A DNA stretch of 12,745 nucleotides from Actinomycetes bacterium. Lineage in GTDB: Bacteria > Actinomycetota > Actinomycetes > Propionibacteriales > Propionibacteriaceae. Position 1 is the stretch's first letter. Every line of letters begins with the position of its first letter. The position numbers and the translations under genes were made by a program. The stretch covers positions 1 to 12,745 of the forward strand of contig JAEWIK010000219.1 of assembly GCA_023387135.1 (NCBI GenBank), read 5' to 3'. Of the stretch, positions 6,639 through 12,745 are shown one piece after another. Below the pieces are notes generated by a model that was not told the origin of the DNA, searched no databases, and saw nothing but the letters and a program-made list of their open reading frames with translations.

Positions 6639-8123
6639 GTGGAACTGGACCAGGTCTTGTTGCTTGGTTCGGTCGTCCTGCTCGCTTCGATTCTCGCCAC
6701 CCGCCTCGGCGCCCGTTTCGGGCTGCCGTCGCTGCTGCTCTTCCTCGGTCTCGGCGTGCTCGTCGGCCAGTTCGCGTGGAAGCTGCAGGACGCCGACCTC
6801 GCGCATTCGCTCGGGTTCGCCGCGCTCGTCCTGATCCTCGCCGAAGGCGGTTTCACCACCAAGTGGCAGGAGATCAGGGGCGCGCTGCCGATGGCGCTCC
6901 TGCTCGCCACCGTGGGCGTGGGCATCTCCGTCGCGCTGGTCGCCGCGTTCGCCTACTACATCCTGAACTTCGACCTGGCCAGCGCTATCCTGCTGGGCGC
7001 CATCACCTCCCCCACTGACGCCGCCGCCGTGTTCGCGGTGCTGCGCAAGGTGCCGCTGCCGCCGCGGCTGCGCGCCGTCATCGAGGCCGAGTCGGGCTTC
7101 AACGACGCCCCCATCGTGCTGCTCGTCGCCAGCGCCACGGCGCTCGCCCTCGGGCGCGGTTCGGACGAGGGCCCCGTCGTGATGGGCGTCGTGATCCTGC
7201 TGGAACTCGTGGGCGGTGCGGCGCTCGGCGCCGCGATGGGCTGGCTCGGTACGAAGCTGCTGCGCGGCATCTCGCTGCCGGCGTCGGGCCTCTACGTCCT
7301 CGCCGCCATGGGCTGGACGGTGCTCGCGTACGGCCTCGGTACGTCCCTGCATCTCTCGGGGTTCGCCGCCGTCTACGTCGTGGCGGTGTTCCTGGGGAAC
7401 GGGCAACTGCCCTACCGGCATGCGACCAGGGCGTTCGCCGAGGGTGTCGGCTGGATCGCCCAGATCGGGCTGTTCGTCATGCTCGGCATGCTCACCGACA
7501 TCACCACTGTCACGCCGTGGGAGATCCTCGCCGGGGCGATGGTCGGGGCGTTCCTCACCTTCGTCGCCCGTCCGCTCTCGGTCGTGCTATGCGTGTCCTG
7601 GTTCAAGGTGCCCTGGCGGGAGCAGGCCTTCATCTCGTGGGCGGGGCTGCGCGGCGCCGTGCCGGTCATCATGGCGACGGTCCCGCTGGCGGCGGCGGTG
7701 CCGACCGCGCACGCCATCTTCAACCTCGTCTTCGCCTTCGTCGTGGTGTTCACGATGCTGCAGGCGCCCACCCTGCCGTGGGTGGCGCGGGCCCTCAGGG
7801 TGTCGAGCGGCGAGGACGCCACCGACGTCGACATCGAGTTCGCCCCACTCGACACCATCAAGGCCGACATGATGCAGGTGCACGTCCCGGAGGGGTCCTT
7901 GCTGCACGGCGTGAGCGTCCGCGAACTGAGGCTGCCGCGCAACTCGGTCGTCTCGCTCATCGTGAGGCAGGACGAGACCTTCACCCCCAAGCCGGAGGAC
8001 CTCATCAAGGTCGGGGACGACCTGCTGATCGTCACTCACGCCGCCGACCGGCGGAAGGTGGAGCACCGCTTCATCTCGATCTCCCGCGGCGGACGCCTCG
8101 CCCGCTGGTCGGGAGACGAGTAG
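6639..8123 (+). CDS. CPA1-type cation (potassium or sodium)/proton antiporter with RCK_C domain, CvrA/NhaP2-like
   Basis: This 494-residue integral membrane protein has about twelve to thirteen hydrophobic spans in residues 4-385. The ion-binding core shows TSPTDAAAVFAVLR (123-136) and EAESGFNDAP (149-158) with Asn155-Asp156, the CPA1 signature, plus AEGGFTTKW (68-76) and SWAGLRGAVPVI (333-344). Residues about 395-480 form a TrkA_C/RCK_C regulatory domain (VHVPEGSLLHGVSVRELRLP, then DLIKVGDDLLIVT), as in E. coli CvrA/NhaP2. It exchanges cations for protons across the cytoplasmic membrane and serves volume or pH control; the ion preference cannot be read here. The start is GTG 6639 behind AGGAGG; an ATG two bases earlier is out of frame. 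It converges with the LytR_C gene, with three bases between the stops. Confidence 0.93.
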   Translation: MELDQVLLLGSVVLLASILATRLGARFGLPSLLLFLGLGVLVGQFAWKLQDADLAHSLGFAALVLILAEGGFTTKWQEIRGALPMALLLATVGVGISVALVAAFAYYILNFDLASAILLGAITSPTDAAAVFAVLRKVPLPPRLRAVIEAESGFNDAPIVLLVASATALALGRGSDEGPVVMGVVILLELVGGAALGAAMGWLGTKLLRGISLPASGLYVLAAMGWTVLAYGLGTSLHLSGFAAVYVVAVFLGNGQLPYRHATRAFAEGVGWIAQIGLFVMLGMLTDITTVTPWEILAGAMVGAFLTFVARPLSVVLCVSWFKVPWREQAFISWAGLRGAVPVIMATVPLAAAVPTAHAIFNLVFAFVVVFTMLQAPTLPWVARALRVSSGEDATDVDIEFAPLDTIKADMMQVHVPEGSLLHGVSVRELRLPRNSVVSLIVRQDETFTPKPEDLIKVGDDLLIVTHAADRRKVEHRFISISRGGRLARWSGDE

Positions 8124-8126
8124 CGG

Positions 8127-8687
8127 CTACTTCTTCGTCTCCTTGGGAGTGGGGGACGGGGTCGCCGTCGGCGTGACGGGGATCTTGGTGTTGGCCGGGA
8201 GGCACACCGGCCCGTCCACCTTCACCGACCTGACCTCGGGATTCGTCGCCCGCACCGACGCGTCACCGAGCAGGACGTCGACGACGTGGTCGACGCGGCC
8301 GTCGCCGCGGGCCGTCGCGCCCTTGAAGAAGCCCATGAGCAGCTTCACCTCGGGGTCGTCGGCCTTGTTGCCGACGATGACGGTGTTCGCCTGCGGCTCG
8401 TCGGCGTTGTTCACCTTGATGACGGTGAAGCCGTACGCCCGCAGGAAGGTCGACGTGATCTTCGCCATGCCGCCCTGGCTGCCGCCGTTGAGCACGCGCA
8501 CCTGCACCCACTGCGGAGTGAGTTCCCGTCCGACGTCGAAGGGCTTGCACGGTGTCGGGGGCCTGGCGGGGATGTTCTCGGTGGCGTTGTCGTAGCCCCA
8601 CTTCGCGCCGTAGCCGACGATGCACAACAGGAGGATCAAGGTCACCGGGGTCCTGAGAACCCGGACGATCTTGCGGAAGTTTTCCAC
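8127..8687 (-). CDS. membrane-anchored LytR C-terminal-domain protein
   Basis: This 186-residue protein has one N-terminal membrane segment (about 12-30, TPVTLILLLCIVGYGAKWGY) and then an extracytoplasmic LytR_C domain starting near residue 60 (WVQVRVLNGGSQGGMAKITS, later YGFTVIKVNNAD and VIVGNKADDPEVKLLMGFF). The tail is Thr/Pro/Ser/Lys-rich (VTPTATPSPTPKETKK). LytR_C domains occur at the end of cell-wall LCP ligases and as stand-alone proteins in actinomycetes; the stand-alone function is not known to me. I place the start at GTG 8687, because AGGAG then sits five bases ahead; the GTG two codons earlier would overlap that site. It lies 47 bases after the 97-residue conserved gene and is probably co-transcribed with it. 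Confidence 0.85.
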   Translation of the reverse strand: MENFRKIVRVLRTPVTLILLLCIVGYGAKWGYDNATENIPARPPTPCKPFDVGRELTPQWVQVRVLNGGSQGGMAKITSTFLRAYGFTVIKVNNADEPQANTVIVGNKADDPEVKLLMGFFKGATARGDGRVDHVVDVLLGDASVRATNPEVRSVKVDGPVCLPANTKIPVTPTATPSPTPKETKK

Positions 8688-8734
8688 TGACACTCCTGGA
8701 ATGCTGCGTGAGTCCTGAACAGACTACTTGAGGA

Positions 8735-9028
8735 CTAGCCGAGTTCGAGCACCCTGGCGTGCATGGTCTGGCGCTGCTGCAGCGCCGCGCGCAGCGCCCT
8801 GTGCAGGCCGTCCTCGAGGTAGAGATCCCCCTGCCACGACACGACGTGCGCGAAGAGGTCGCCGAAGAAGGTCGAGTCCTCCTCGAGCAGGGCTTCGAGA
8901 TCGAGGGTCCGTTTGGTGGTGACCAACTCGTCGAGGCGCACCTGCTGGGGTGCTATCACAGCCCACTGCCGCTGCGCGTAGCCGTGGTCGGGGTAGGGAC
9001 GGGTGTCACCGACGCGCTTGAAGATCAC
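8735..9028 (-). CDS. conserved actinobacterial small protein (often labelled VapB-family antitoxin), function unproven
   Basis: This 97-residue protein begins MIFKRVGDTRPYPDHG and contains QQVRLDELVTTKRTLDLEAL, DSTFFGDLFAHVVSWQGDLY and EDGLHRALRAALQQRQTMHA. From memory, this conserved family in actinomycetes is often auto-annotated as a type II VapB-family antitoxin. No ribbon-helix-helix start like that of the vapB at 4074-4316 is visible and no PIN toxin sits beside it, so I treat that name with caution. The start is GTG 9028 with a weak GGCGAG upstream. It lies 28 bases after lysC and 47 bases before the LytR_C gene on the same strand, suggesting one transcript. The family has a stable, housekeeping-type context rather than a toxin-antitoxin one. 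Confidence 0.85.
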   Translation of the reverse strand: MIFKRVGDTRPYPDHGYAQRQWAVIAPQQVRLDELVTTKRTLDLEALLEEDSTFFGDLFAHVVSWQGDLYLEDGLHRALRAALQQRQTMHARVLELG

Positions 9029-9056
9029 CTCGCCAGTCTAGGCCGACCCCTCGGGG

Positions 9057-9575
9057 CTACCGTCCGGTGCCGGCGTAGACGATGGCCTCTTCCGTCGAAT
9101 CGAGGCCGAAGGCGGTATGGGCGGCCCGGACCGCGGTATCGACCTGGGCGGAGGCGACCACGACCGAGATCCTGATCTCGGAGGTGGAGATCATGCCGAT
9201 GTTCACCCCTGCGTCCGCCAGCGCCCTGAAGAAACGTGCGGTCACGCCCGGGTGGGAGCGCATCCCGACGCCGACGACGGACACCTTGCCGATGGCGTCG
9301 TCGTAGGCGACGTCGGTGAACCCGATGCCCGGCTGGGCGGCCCGAAGGGCGGCGATCGCCTTGGCGCCGTCGGACTGGGGGAGGGTGAAGGAGATGTCGG
9401 TGCGTCCCTCTTCTTCGCGGGAGACGTTCTGGACGATCATGTCGATGTTGATGTCGGACTCGGCGAGGATGCTGAAGATCTGCGCGGCCTCGCCCACCTG
9501 GTCGGGCACGCCGACCACGGTGATCTTGGCTTCGCTGCGGTCGTGCGCGACGCCGGAGATGAGTGGTTCTTCCAT
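9057..9575 (-). CDS. aspartokinase beta subunit from an internal in-frame start
   Basis: Inside lysC, on the minus strand, AAGGAGG (9587-9581) is followed by five bases and ATG (9575). That is a near-perfect ribosome-binding site for codon 250 of the same frame. Translation would give a 172-residue protein holding only the two ACT domains. Corynebacterium glutamicum makes exactly such a beta subunit from codon 250 of its lysC, and B. subtilis aspartokinase II does the same in principle. Expression here is inferred from the site and the homology. Confidence 0.8.
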   Translation of the reverse strand: MEEPLISGVAHDRSEAKITVVGVPDQVGEAAQIFSILAESDINIDMIVQNVSREEEGRTDISFTLPQSDGAKAIAALRAAQPGIGFTDVAYDDAIGKVSVVGVGMRSHPGVTARFFRALADAGVNIGMISTSEIRISVVVASAQVDTAVRAAHTAFGLDSTEEAIVYAGTGR

Positions 9576-10322
9576 GCCGCCCTCCTTGTAGTCGATGTCC
9601 TTGACCCACGTGCCGGCCCGTTCCGAGAACGACGACCTGACATGGATGGGGACGTTCTCGCGGCGCGCGTACTCGACGCACCGCAGATGCAGGATCTTCG
9701 CGCCGTTGGCGGCGAGCTCCATCATTTCGTCGTAGCTGATCTCGGGGATCTGGCGCGCCCCGGGCACGATGCGCGGGTCGGCGGTGAACACGCCGTCCAC
9801 GTCGGTGTAGATCTCGCAGTACGCGGCCTCCAGCGCGGCGGCGAGCGCGACCGCTGTGGTGTCGGAGGCGCCACGACCCAGCGTGGTGATGTCCTTGGTG
9901 GTCTGCGAGACGCCCTGGAAGCCCGCCACGATGACGATGTCGCCCTCGCCGAGCGCCGACACTATGCGTCCGGGGGTGATGTCGATGATGCGTGCGTTGC
10001 CGTGCGTGCCCGTCGTGATGACGCCGGCCTGCGAACCCGTGAAGGACCTGGCGTTGGCGCCGAGGTCGTTGATCGCCATCGCGAGCAGCGCCGCCGACAT
10101 GCGTTCGCCTGCCGTCAGCAGCATGTCGAGTTCTCGCGGACGGGGGGAGGGCGAGACGCGCTGGGCGAGGTCCATCAACTCGTCGGTGGTGTCGCCCATG
10201 GCCGAGATCACGACGACCACCTCGTGGCCGTTGGCGTGCGTCGCCACGATCCGTCGGGCGACGCGCTTGATGCTCTCGGCGTCGGCGACAGAGGAGCCGC
10301 CGAACTTCTGTACCACCCTCAC
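9057..10322 (-). CDS. lysC: aspartate kinase (aspartokinase), alpha subunit / full length
   Basis: This 421-residue cytoplasmic enzyme phosphorylates aspartate, the first step toward lysine, threonine, methionine and diaminopimelate. The start is GTG 10322 with AGGAGG seven bases upstream. The kinase domain shows QKFGGSS (5-11), [10 protein letters not shown] (40-49), FTGSQAG (94-100), [12 protein letters not shown] (149-160) and [15 protein letters not shown] (173-187). Two ACT domains follow, at about 265-340 ([20 protein letters not shown]) and 345-415 ([20 protein letters not shown]), where lysine/threonine feedback acts. Length, layout and the YAGTGR end match the Corynebacterium type alpha2beta2 enzyme. 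The usual Gly of GRGGSDTTA is Ala152 here. asd, the common partner, is not adjacent; the conserved 97-residue gene follows 28 bases downstream. Confidence 0.97.
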   Translation of the reverse strand: MRVVQKFGGSSVADAESIKRVARRIVATHANGHEVVVVISAMGDTTDELMDLAQRVSPSPRPRELDMLLTAGERMSAALLAMAINDLGANARSFTGSQAGVITTGTHGNARIIDITPGRIVSALGEGDIVIVAGFQGVSQTTKDITTLGRGASDTTAVALAAALEAAYCEIYTDVDGVFTADPRIVPGARQIPEISYDEMMELAANGAKILHLRCVEYARRENVPIHVRSSFSERAGTWVKDIDYKEGGMEEPLISGVAHDRSEAKITVVGVPDQVGEAAQIFSILAESDINIDMIVQNVSREEEGRTDISFTLPQSDGAKAIAALRAAQPGIGFTDVAYDDAIGKVSVVGVGMRSHPGVTARFFRALADAGVNIGMISTSEIRISVVVASAQVDTAVRAAHTAFGLDSTEEAIVYAGTGR

Positions 10323-10365
10323 GTGTCTTCCTCCTGCCCCGCGAGTCTGGTCCCGGGCCTCGAAC

Positions 10366-10371
10366 ACTCTA
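10366..10371 (-). promoter_or_regulatory. candidate -10 box (TAGAGT) for lysC
   Basis: The minus-strand sequence GTATAGAGTG upstream of lysC contains TAGAGT (TAnnnT type), about 44 bases before the GTG at 10322, leaving a leader near 37 nt. No clear -35 is present at the right distance; GTGACG nearby is too close. Confidence 0.35.
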
Positions 10372-10399
10372 TACGGCCGCGTCACGGCACCGGCGGAGC

Positions 10400-10439
10400 G
10401 CCCACCTCAGGGCTCGATCAGGGCGCTGAGGTGGGCTTT
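10400..10439 (+). terminator. orphan terminator-like hairpin in the divergent lysC intergenic region
   Basis: GCCCACCTCAG (10400-10410) and CTGAGGTGGGC (10426-10436) are perfect 11-base inverted arms around a 15-base loop, followed by TTTC on the plus strand. Such a stem would be very stable. It sits between two genes that point away from each other, so no upstream plus-strand gene is there to be terminated. It could block stray antisense transcription from inside lysC, act as a leader or attenuator element, or be a protein-binding palindrome. The structure is certain; the role is open. Confidence 0.55.
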
Positions 10440-10478
10440 CCCGGGGACGCGGGCGGGGCCGGAAGCGGCGGTTCGGCC

Positions 10479-10484
10479 TACGAT
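10479..10484 (+). promoter_or_regulatory. candidate -10 box (TACGAT) giving a leaderless transcript
   Basis: TACGAT is followed by seven bases and then GTG at 10492, the spacing expected for a leaderless actinobacterial mRNA. No Shine-Dalgarno sequence precedes either possible start. No recognisable -35 lies 17 bases upstream, so confidence is limited. Confidence 0.4.
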
Positions 10485-10491
10485 GGACGTC

Positions 10492-10982
10492 GTGACTTCT
10501 CCCTCACGGCCTGCCGAGGATCCCGGCCAGCAGTGGACGCAGCCGCCCTTCGCGGGCGCTCCGTCGCAGCAGCCCGTGTACCCGCAGCCGTCGCCCCAGC
10601 CCGGCCAGCAGCCGCCGGCGCAGCAGTACTCCTACGACCCCACCTACGGCCAGTCCGCGCAGGGGTGGAACACCCAGCAGAACCTCACCGGGGGCGTCAT
10701 CGTGCCGCAGCCGATGCAGGCCCAGTACCCGGCCGTGCGCGTCCCGCCGGCCACCCCCGCCGAAGCGATCATGCGCACCATAGCCAGCGTGTTGTTCCCG
10801 GCGATGATCGTGCTGGCGATCTTCGGCAGGATCTCGTGGTTGCCGGCGATCATCATCGCGCTGGTGGTGCCGGGCGTCCTGAACCGGGCGGCCCACGACA
10901 TGAAGCAGCGCAGGATCGCTCGCGCGCAGTACCTCTCGCAGCCGTCCCAGCCCCCGCTGCCGGGACCGGAGGACGACCTTCG

Positions 10983-10986
<4 letters not shown>
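10492..10986 (+). CDS. proline/glutamine-rich small membrane protein
   Basis: This is a protein of 164 residues, or 167 if it starts at the ATG at 10483 (MDVVTSPSRP). I prefer GTG 10492 because it sits seven bases past a -10-like TACGAT, with no ribosome-binding site for either. The first 95 residues are low-complexity and hydrophilic (QQPVYPQPSPQPGQQPPAQQ, then SYDPTYGQSAQGW), typical of disordered cytoplasmic tails in actinobacterial membrane proteins. Residues about 103-140 form one hydrophobic hairpin (RTIASVLFPAMIVLAIFGRI, then SWLPAIIIALVVPGVL), probably two membrane spans, followed by a basic stretch (HDMKQRRIARAQ). I recognise no catalytic motif. Its stop overlaps the oxidoreductase start by GTGA, so the two are likely coupled. 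Confidence 0.8.
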
Positions 10987-11948
<962 letters not shown>

Positions 11949-11951
11949 GGG

Positions 11952-12745
11952 TCAGTTCTGGACCTCGGGTTCGACGCCGAGGCCGATCTGCCGATTCGCC
12001 CTGGCGTGGCGCAGCCCGTCCACCGACAGCAGGATCAGCGCGACCCACACGAGCCCGAAGCCGATCCAGCGCGGCAGCGGCATGAACTCGTGGTTCACCC
12101 ACACGCCGAAGGCGAACTGCAGGGTGGGGGTCAGGTACTGGATCAGCCCCATCATCGACAGCGGGATCCTGCTCGACGCCGCGGCGAACATCAGCAGCGG
12201 GATGGCAGTCACGATCCCGGCACTGAGCAGCGCGATGCTGTGCACCGGCCCGTGGCCGAGGAAGGTCGACGCCCCGGTCGCCTGCAACCAGACCAGGTAG
12301 CCGAGAGCGAGCGGGACGACGGCGCTGGTCTCGACGGTGAGGCCGACGAGCGGAGACACCCTCCCGCCCACCCGGTTCTTGACGAAGCCGTACACGCCGA
12401 AGGTGACGGCCAGGGCGAGCGCCACCCACGGCACCTGCCCGTAGCCGATGGCGATGACGAGCACCGCGGCGAGGCCGATCCCGACCGCCACCCACTGGGT
12501 CGGGCGCAGCCGCTCGCGCAGCAGCACGACGGCGAGGGTCACGGTGAAGAGCGGGTTGATGAAGTACCCGAGCGAGGCATCGACGACGTGGTCGTTCAGC
12601 ACACCCCAGACGTAGATGAGCCAGTTCAGGCTCACCAGCACGCCGGCGGCGGCGAGCCCCCAGAACAGGCGGCGGTTCGACAGCACGGCGCGCAGTTCCG
12701 GCATGAGCTTCCACAAGGCGGCACCGACGAGGCAGAACACCAGCG
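11952..12745 (-). CDS. rarD: RarD-type EamA/DMT-superfamily transporter, 5'-truncated by the window edge
   Basis: About 264 residues are visible; the frame is open to the right edge, so roughly the first 40 residues (first span) lie outside. The GTG at 12740 is an internal Val codon rather than the start. The visible part has about nine hydrophobic spans and the RarD-specific core: VSLNWLIYVWGVLNDHVVDA, then SLGYFINPLFTVTLAVVLLR, ERLRPTQWVAVGIGLAAVLV, YGFVKNRVG, LTVETSAVVPLALGYL, and IPLSMMGLIQYLTPTLQF. E. coli RarD is named for chloramphenicol sensitivity, but the physiological substrate of the family is unsettled. The Asn/His-containing NDHVVDASLGYFINP motif is strongly diagnostic. The C-terminus (GLGVEPEVQN) is hydrophilic and cytoplasmic. 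Confidence 0.92.
   Translation of the reverse strand, partial: LVFCLVGAALWKLMPELRAVLSNRRLFWGLAAAGVLVSLNWLIYVWGVLNDHVVDASLGYFINPLFTVTLAVVLLRERLRPTQWVAVGIGLAAVLVIAIGYGQVPWVALALAVTFGVYGFVKNRVGGRVSPLVGLTVETSAVVPLALGYLVWLQATGASTFLGHGPVHSIALLSAGIVTAIPLLMFAAASSRIPLSMMGLIQYLTPTLQFAFGVWVNHEFMPLPRWIGFGLVWVALILLSVDGLRHARANRQIGLGVEPEVQN

Noticed and set aside
6495..7421. Minus-strand frame opposite dhaM and the antiporter, rich in Glu/His/Arg
   Set aside because: Low-complexity shadow translation; the antiporter on the plus strand has intact signature motifs.
8711..8736. Inverted repeat AGTCCT/AGGACT between the 97-residue gene and the LytR_C gene
   Set aside because: Only six base pairs around a 14-base loop with no T-run; too weak to call a terminator.
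9117..10980. Very long plus-strand frame opposite lysC leading into the oxidoreductase
   Set aside because: The part before 10983 is antisense to lysC and then out of frame with the proline-rich gene; family homology of the oxidoreductase begins exactly at GTG 10983.

Overview
The window looks like chromosomal DNA of a high-GC actinomycete. Evidence: strongly GC-biased third codon positions, many GTG starts, two candidate leaderless promoters, an aspartokinase with the same overlapping alpha/beta layout as Corynebacterium LysC, and a LytR C-terminal-domain protein beside a small conserved actinobacterial protein. A Propionibacteriales-type organism would fit, but the sequence alone does not settle the genus.

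Left third (1 to about 4340), accessory DNA. A DNA-binding protein with an excisionase-type HTH and a coiled coil runs off the left edge on the minus strand. An unrecognised plus-strand gene (599-1147) follows and meets the next gene end to end. A tightly coupled minus-strand pair comes next: an XRE HTH / ImmA-IrrE zinc metallopeptidase (2277-3356), overlapping by ATGA a 378-residue unknown protein (1144-2280). That protein carries a C-x-C-x2-C...H zinc-type motif and barrel-like strand patterns reminiscent of tRNA-guanine transglycosylases. This pair is the best candidate for an undescribed system: a protease-controlled base-exchange or toxin-like enzyme. After a gene-poor stretch with a 23-bp tandem duplication comes a complete VapBC toxin-antitoxin operon. 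It has a strong, apparently leaderless promoter and an inverted repeat that could be its operator.

Middle (4532-8123), metabolism and ion transport. dhaK-dhaL-dhaM encode a PTS-dependent dihydroxyacetone kinase; its DhaM is a single EIIA-like domain that must rely on general EI and HPr. Next is a CPA1-type cation/proton antiporter with a C-terminal RCK_C (TrkA_C) domain, related to CvrA/NhaP2.

Right third (8127-12745), core genes. A compact minus-strand run reads lysC (aspartokinase, with a clear internal start for the beta subunit), a 97-residue conserved actinobacterial protein, and a membrane-anchored LytR_C-domain protein. Divergent from lysC, a proline/glutamine-rich small membrane protein overlaps a Gfo/Idh/MocA oxidoreductase by GTGA. 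A RarD-type EamA transporter converges on the oxidoreductase and runs off the right edge. A perfect 11-bp-stem hairpin sits between the divergent lysC and proline-rich genes, where an ordinary terminator is not expected.
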